NCBI RefSeq assembly: GCF_019711515.1
Contig: NZ_JAIGNO010000013.1
Span: 1-64,000 of the forward strand
From: Qipengyuania qiaonensis
GTDB lineage: Bacteria; Pseudomonadota; Alphaproteobacteria; Sphingomonadales; Sphingomonadaceae
Direction: 5' to 3'
DNA: 64,000 nucleotides
A program made the position numbers and the translations under genes. The notes beneath the pieces were generated by a model that was given only the letters and a program-made list of their open reading frames with translations, was not told the DNA's origin and ran no database searches. Below, piece after piece: positions 59,781-64,000 of this stretch. The stretch's first letter is position 1. Each line of letters starts with the position of its first letter.

Positions 59781-60602
59781 TCAGAAACGCACGCCGATGC
59801 CGATGCCGGCGGACAACTGGTCGGCATTGCCCGCAGTCTCGACCACCGGGCTGTCGGCGAAATCGCCGAGCAGGCGGCGGTAGCCCGCGTATCCAACGAG
59901 CGACCAGCGATCGCCGAGCGCGTAGGCGGCGGTCAGCGACACGCCGACATCCTTGATGCCGCCTTCGGCCTGGAACTGGGGCAGCCCGCTCGCCGCGGCA
60001 CCGGCTGCGGTGACCGTGAAATAGGTGCCGGCATATTCGTCGTCGGCAAAGCGCACCGAGGTGTCGGCAACCACCATCAGCCGATCGCCGAGCGGCAGCC
60101 TGTAGGAAAGCGTCGCATCGGCAAGCCAGCCATCGTGGACATCGCTGACATCACTCTTCGCCTCGAGGCGCAGCTTGACCTCGTCGCCGTCGGCGAGGAC
60201 GGACCGGGCCTTGATCGCGGCGAAGGCACCGACCTCATAGGCATCGTCGATCTGCCCGAGCGCGCGCACCGAGGTCGACTCGATCTCGTCATCGCGCCCG
60301 AAGGTCAGGTTGGCGACCGGACCGATTTCGAAGGTGCTGCTGTTGAGCACATTCAATCGTAAGCTGGTGCCGTCAAGGGCGATGTAGCGCTCACCCCAGT
60401 AGATGTCGGCAGCGACGAGCGGGATTACCTGGTTCTTGTCGGCCCCTTCGTATTCGGGCAGCCAAGCGATGCCGCCGACGACGGTTCCGCGGATTTCGTT
60501 TTTTTCGGGCTGAGGGGCCTCTTGTGCCATGGCAATGTCGGCTCCCAGCAGAAGGGCCGTCGCCGAGAAACCGGTTAGGAAGTATTTCACATAAGATTGC
60601 AT
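59781..60602 (-). CDS. MipA/OmpV family outer-membrane protein
   Basis: 273 residues. Signal peptide ending IAMAQE, then a beta-barrel with GGIAWLPEYEGADKNQVIPL and a terminal aromatic (GIGIGVRF). The family includes MltA-interacting scaffold proteins and OmpV. GGAG precedes the ATG. Likely co-transcribed with the downstream ester cyclase. Confidence 0.9.
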   Translation of the reverse strand: MQSYVKYFLTGFSATALLLGADIAMAQEAPQPEKNEIRGTVVGGIAWLPEYEGADKNQVIPLVAADIYWGERYIALDGTSLRLNVLNSSTFEIGPVANLTFGRDDEIESTSVRALGQIDDAYEVGAFAAIKARSVLADGDEVKLRLEAKSDVSDVHDGWLADATLSYRLPLGDRLMVVADTSVRFADDEYAGTYFTVTAAGAAASGLPQFQAEGGIKDVGVSLTAAYALGDRWSLVGYAGYRRLLGDFADSPVVETAGNADQLSAGIGIGVRF

Positions 60603-60690
60603 CGTACGTCTCCAAAAGGCGGCAGTCAGGGTTCTGAGCCCGTTGCCGCAGACGGGTCAGTGTTCGTTCCGGTGCGGAAAGGATGGGAGA

Positions 60691-61386
60691 TCAGGTCACG
60701 GACATGGCCGGTTGCCGTGAAGTCGTCAGCATCGCGGCGCCGGTCGCGACCAGCCACACGCTGAGCCCGAGAAAGCCGATGATCGTGGCGAGCGAGAACG
60801 GGCTGCCGTCTGTCGAGATCGCAAGCGCAACACCTTCGCCGGTGCCCAGTGCGATTGCCGCGGCGCTTGCAAATCCAGTTGCGGCAAGCTTCGCAGAACC
60901 TTCGGCGCGCTGGATTGCGGCGAGGCACACCACGAACAGTGCCGTCAGCAGCTGGCCGATATGCTCGCCGATCGCGACGCCGCCATAGGCGTTGAGCAGA
61001 TCGAAGGCTCTATAGGCGGCCTCGTCTCGCAAAAGGGCGAGCTGCGGGATCACGAAGACCCAACGCGCGAAGCCGATGGCCTGCGTTATCCCGGCGAGCG
61101 CGCCCGCAAGCGCCGCGCCAAGCGCAAGTGCGGGCCAGCGCCGCATCCGATCGCTGCTGGTCGACACGGCTATCGCGATCGGCACGAGCAGCAGCGCTGC
61201 AAGCACGAAACCATACCAGGTCAGCACGAGGCTCGCTCCGCCCTCGGCAAAGCGGCTGAGCGCGACGCTGGCCGGCTGGCGAAGGATCTGCGGATAGTCG
61301 TAAGTGGCTGCAAGGATCGCGTAGGGAATGTTGAAGCCGATCCCAAGCGCAATGGCGGACAGGCCAATGAGGCGCGTAGAAGCCAT
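60691..61386 (-). CDS. DUF4386-like integral membrane protein
   Basis: 231 residues with about seven hydrophobic helices and the pattern LIGLSAIALGIGFNIPYAIL. Resembles DUF4386 proteins of unknown role. Starts three bases after the cupin gene stop, so it is translated with it. Confidence 0.75.
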   Translation of the reverse strand: MASTRLIGLSAIALGIGFNIPYAILAATYDYPQILRQPASVALSRFAEGGASLVLTWYGFVLAALLLVPIAIAVSTSSDRMRRWPALALGAALAGALAGITQAIGFARWVFVIPQLALLRDEAAYRAFDLLNAYGGVAIGEHIGQLLTALFVVCLAAIQRAEGSAKLAATGFASAAAIALGTGEGVALAISTDGSPFSLATIIGFLGLSVWLVATGAAMLTTSRQPAMSVT

Positions 61387-61388
61387 GC

Positions 61389-61946
61389 TCAGGCTCCCTT
61401 CCCGAAGGCGCGTGGTGGCGTGCGGCTCGCGCTCGGGCCAAACACCTTTCGGGCCAGCAGAAGCGCGCGCACCAGCACCCGCTGGAGCGCTCGCGGCAGC
61501 GGCGCAATGGTCATGTCCATCGGCGCAAGCGCTGCGGCGAGGTCGACCGGATTACGCGGTGCGCCGCTGGCGTCGGTCCTGCCACAGTTTGCCAGATCGT
61601 ACATCGTGCGCAGAAAGCGTTCGAGTTCTGCGCCTGGCGTAGCGGTCGTGACGAAGATCGTCTCGCTTGCCGACGAATTGCGAAATCCGTGCGGCGTGCC
61701 GGGCGAGATCGAGATTTCCTCGCCAGGGCCGAGCAGGCGCTTGCCCGCTTTCCCGAGATCGATCTCCAGCGCCCCGGATTCGACCGCAAACGTTTCGGTA
61801 ATCGTATCGTGAATGTGGAGCGGCGCTCCTGTTGCAAGGGGCGGCAGAGTGCAACGGAAGACGAGCTCGTCCCCGTCGCCCGAAAGCGGCGATGACCAGA
61901 AGTGAATTCGGTCCCCGGTTGCCGAATTGATGATGTTACGATCCAC
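61389..61946 (-). CDS. cupin-domain protein
   Basis: 185 residues. A cupin barrel (about 40-110) with PLHIHDTITETFAVESGALE and PGEEISISPGTPHGFRN, giving the His/Glu metal set. The start is GTG at 61946 behind AGGAG. Divergent from tetR across the triple palindrome, hence probably its target. The C-terminus is a helical tail. Confidence 0.86.
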   Translation of the reverse strand: MDRNIINSATGDRIHFWSSPLSGDGDELVFRCTLPPLATGAPLHIHDTITETFAVESGALEIDLGKAGKRLLGPGEEISISPGTPHGFRNSSASETIFVTTATPGAELERFLRTMYDLANCGRTDASGAPRNPVDLAAALAPMDMTIAPLPRALQRVLVRALLLARKVFGPSASRTPPRAFGKGA

Positions 61947-61956
61947 GAATCGCTCC

Positions 61957-62031
61957 TGTCACTGTGTGGTGACAGTGCATTTGTCACTGCATGGTGACCA
62001 TTGCAAGAACTTTTGTCACCGAGCGGTGAAA
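61957..62031. promoter_or_regulatory. three operator-like palindromes between cupin and tetR genes
   Basis: TGTCACTGTGTGGTGACAG (61957-61975), TGTCACTGCATGGTGACC (61982-61999) and TGTCACCGAGCGGTGAAA (62014-62031) share TGTCAC-N6-GGTGAC. They fill the gap between the divergent cupin operon and the TetR gene, the usual place for autoregulated TetR operators. Confidence 0.88.
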
Positions 62032-62085
62032 AATATTTGTGCGACATGCCATTGCGGTCTATCCGGGGATGAAGGAGAGACGCCG

Positions 62086-62727
62086 ATGACGAAGAAAGCC
62101 AATATTACACGGGATCGGTCAGGGACGGAGCGCGTGATCGTCGCAGCAGCCAAAAGGGTGCTTGCTGAACAGGGTTTTTCAGCCTTTGGTGTCAATTCCA
62201 TCGCACGCGCTGCGGGCTGCGACAAGCAACTGATCTACCGCTACTTCGGCGGGCTCGACGGGTTGATCGAGGTGCTGGGGCGAGAGATGTCGGACCAGTT
62301 CGGGGACATGCTGGGCCCGATCGATCCGGCAACCTGTGTGACCTATTCCGATTTTATTGAACACATGCTTTTGCAATTGCTGCGGGCTTTGCGCCAATCG
62401 GAGTTGTTGCTGCGGATCGCCGCCTGGGAGATCGCCGATGCTTCTCCGATCACGCGGAAGCTGGCGCAGGTGCGAGGGGCTGCATTGGCAGCATGGGTAA
62501 AGGATCAGCGCGGCCCGATCGCACCGCCAACAGATCGCGATGTCGGCGCCATTAACGCCGCTCTCATTGCCGCAGTCCAGCACCTTGCGCTGTCAGCTCA
62601 TGCCATTGGTGAGTTCGGCGGCGTAAGGCTTGCAGACGAAGCCGACTGGTCACGTGTCGAAACGGCAGTATCGACCTTAGTCCGTGCCACCTACAGCCAC
62701 CCTGACGCCTCGGTACAACGAGGCTAG
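62086..62727 (+). CDS. TetR-family transcriptional regulator
   Basis: 213 residues. Helix-turn-helix at about 15-60 (GFSAFGVNSIARAAGCDKQL, IYRYFGGLDGLIEVL) and an effector domain of its own kind. GAAGGAG precedes ATG 62086. It most likely represses the divergent cupin-DUF4386 operon and itself through the three palindromes. Confidence 0.92.
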   Translation: MTKKANITRDRSGTERVIVAAAKRVLAEQGFSAFGVNSIARAAGCDKQLIYRYFGGLDGLIEVLGREMSDQFGDMLGPIDPATCVTYSDFIEHMLLQLLRALRQSELLLRIAAWEIADASPITRKLAQVRGAALAAWVKDQRGPIAPPTDRDVGAINAALIAAVQHLALSAHAIGEFGGVRLADEADWSRVETAVSTLVRATYSHPDASVQRG

Positions 62728-63141
62728 CGTTCGAATGGTTGATGAAGCGCTGGTTACAAATTTCTGATTTCAAGAGGGCGCTGGAAAAATATGCCATTGC
62801 AACGACGGGCGCGACGAACGGCCTATGCTGAGCTGCGCTAGCGCATCGACTTTCCGCACGATAAGCACACACTAGGGGAAAAAAGACCTCCCCATCGCGA
62901 TCAAGCGTTTATTCGCTCTGGCTTGCTATCACTGGGCAATCCTATCGTAGCGGCATGGCGTAAACGTAGTGATCATCTTCGTCCGTCGTGGCCCGCCACT
63001 TCAACAGTTCCAGCGCATCGCATTTTGCGTTTAAGCTGCTGTAAGTTGTGTATTATTCCGACGTTGGAAGGCCATGTCGTGTCGCGACATACCACCTAAG
63101 CCCGATGGACTTTGGGGGCACGGAATAGCGGAGGTGGGGGC
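62728..63141. other. gap with a possible 3' gene remnant
   Basis: No full gene. On the minus strand 62942-63052 a short frame ends ELLKWRATTDEDDHYVYAM and a stop, with acidic, coding-like composition but no start; it may be the last 30 or so codons of a lost gene. The rest holds nothing I recognise. Confidence 0.4.
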
Positions 63142-63201
63142 ATGCTGACGGACATAACGATCAGGAAAGCAAGGCCGAGCGCTGAGAACGTACGACTTTC
63201 G
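63142..63201 (+). pseudogene. N-terminal fragment of a P4-type tyrosine integrase
   Basis: MLTDITIRKARPSAENVRLS follows a GGAGG site. MLTD.xIRKAKP is the standard start of P4-type integrases (DUF4102). The match stops after about 20 residues, where sequence of another origin begins. TTTGGGGGCAC and GGTGGGGGCA just upstream resemble the G-rich repeats often found before such genes. Confidence 0.65.
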
Positions 63202-63297
63202 TGCGCTCGCACGCGAACTTGGATTGCGCCAATTGAACACGCCGGAGCAAGCGAAGCGCAAGCGGCCAGCTCGCGTCCAGGAAGTGCCGAGCTATGG

Positions 63298-63795
63298 TCA
63301 GGCCAAGCGCCGCGAGCGTACCGGGTCGGTGCCGCTCATTGAACGGGCGGCGCCATTGCGCGCGGACTTGTCGAACACCGGAGTATGCGGCTCGATGCCC
63401 TGATCGTCGACCAGCCAGGCAAGGTTGGGCGCAGGGCCACAGGCCAAAGCGTTCCCGCGTCCGTTCGATCACCCGGCGCTGGACGGCCAGTCGGTGCGGC
63501 AAGCCGAGGTGACCGCTTCGCGCGCCGCGGCCGTCCAGCGCGCAGTAGGATCGGTGAGGTTGATGCGCTGGGCCGTGGCCGGCGTCGAACCGCCAAACGC
63601 GGCATCGTCGAGTACGTCGAGATACTCGCTGACGGCTCGCCCTGCGACATCGGGTGGCAGGCCTTCTTCGCTCGGCGCCGAGTGCTGACAATACAAATCA
63701 GCGCGGATAAGGCTGGTATCGACCGCGAACCCCTCAGCACCAACCAGCCCTTCGGCCATGCAGCGCTCGACAGTCAGCTCGAACATTTCAAGCAA
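63298..63795 (-). pseudogene. IS1182-like transposase remnant
   Basis: Minus-strand pieces in different frames read FELTVERCMAEGLVGAEGFA and VDTSLIRADLY, then VIERTRERFGLWP, then NLAWLVDDQGIEPHTPVFDK, in the order of an IS1182-type transposase but with an internal deletion and frameshifts. Both ends of the gene are missing. It separates the integrase fragment from the tRNA piece. Confidence 0.75.
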
Positions 63796-63876
63796 AATTC
63801 ACCTGCGTAGTTCTTCAACGCAATTAGGATTGGAAACCGGACGTGCGGCATAAGAGAAGCTCGTTTGGAAAACGAA

Positions 63877-63921
63877 ATCATAATCCGCGTGTCTAGGGTT
63901 CGAGTCCCTCCTCCGCTACCA
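63877..63921 (+). other. 3' half of a tRNA-Met, probable attachment-site scar
   Basis: From the anticodon loop ATCATAA on, all spacings fit a tRNA: stem TCCGC, variable GTGTC, T-arm around TTCGAGT, acceptor CTCCGCT and ACCA. The upstream bases do not form a D-arm or a matching acceptor strand (GGCATAA cannot pair fully), so no complete tRNA exists. Either an att site of an integrated element or a decayed tRNA gene. A second GGTTCGAGTCCCAC follows at once. Confidence 0.7.
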
Positions 63922-64000
63922 GGTTCGAGTCCCACTTTTGTGCGCTTGCGGCCGCATGGGTCCGGATTCTTGACCCAAATCTCTGATTACAATCACAGAT

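Noticed and set aside
63202..63342. Plus-strand continuation of the integrase frame
   Set aside because: After about 20 residues the match to integrases ends and the sequence is the complement of the transposase remnant.

Overview
The window looks like chromosomal DNA of a Sphingomonadales alphaproteobacterium, most likely Erythrobacteraceae. This rests on the gene set: a GcrA cell-cycle regulator, an ATP-synthase zeta-type inhibitor, CrtZ carotenoid hydroxylase, a YlxR/L7Ae-like fusion beside nusA-infB, large TonB receptors with LacI control, and high-GC codon use. The genus is inferred; no 16S gene is present.

Region 1 (1-14000) is a glycan-use locus. It holds a SusB-like GH97, a GH3 beta-glucosidase coupled to a sulfatase, a TonB-dependent receptor followed by a GH144-like (PF10091-type) glucanase, an endonuclease/exonuclease/phosphatase-fold hydrolase coupled to an esterase, and a LacI regulator. 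Five enzymes carry lipoprotein signals. Similar AACCGGTT-core palindromes lie upstream of GH97 and between GH3 and the receptor, suggesting one LacI regulon.

Region 2 (14100-21600) is mostly core metabolism: Nudix, a CGFS glutaredoxin/BolA pair, ATPase zeta, a quinone oxidoreductase, leuD, a 52-residue membrane protein, leuC, a thioesterase, crtZ, ybaN and sufE.

Region 3 (21600-26200) is an unusually long phage-shock-protein operon. pspF is divergent from a near-perfect sigma-54 promoter. That promoter reads into a 50-residue membrane peptide, pspA, pspB, pspC, five further small single-TM proteins that share the PspB/PspC C-terminal motif, and a final 58-residue membrane protein. Most genes overlap at start/stop codons. 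This is the best candidate here for an undescribed system.

Region 4 (26300-46450) holds the rimP-nusA-ylxR-infB-rbfA-truB-rpsO-pnp information-processing genes, interrupted by thioesterases, RcnB-like, haloalkane dehalogenase, YceI, AbgT, thymidine kinase and a site-2 protease. It continues with an unknown membrane protein, a spermidine-synthase-like protein, DUF1993, gcrA, an ABC-2 permease and hspQ.

Region 5 (46600-64000) is accessory. A tRNA-Ser(CGA) abuts a large serine recombinase whose reading frame runs through the antisense of the tRNA into hspQ. Beyond it are an XRE-like regulator, a nucleotidyltransferase-HEPN protein, a Nudix hydrolase, an orphan DUF3363-type relaxase, and IS110 and IS3 remnants that cut a short-chain dehydrogenase. 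Then come an aldehyde dehydrogenase cluster facing an AraC regulator and a MipA/cupin cluster facing a TetR regulator with three operator-like palindromes. The region ends in a ruined integration module: an integrase N-terminus, an IS1182-like remnant and a 3' half tRNA-Met.
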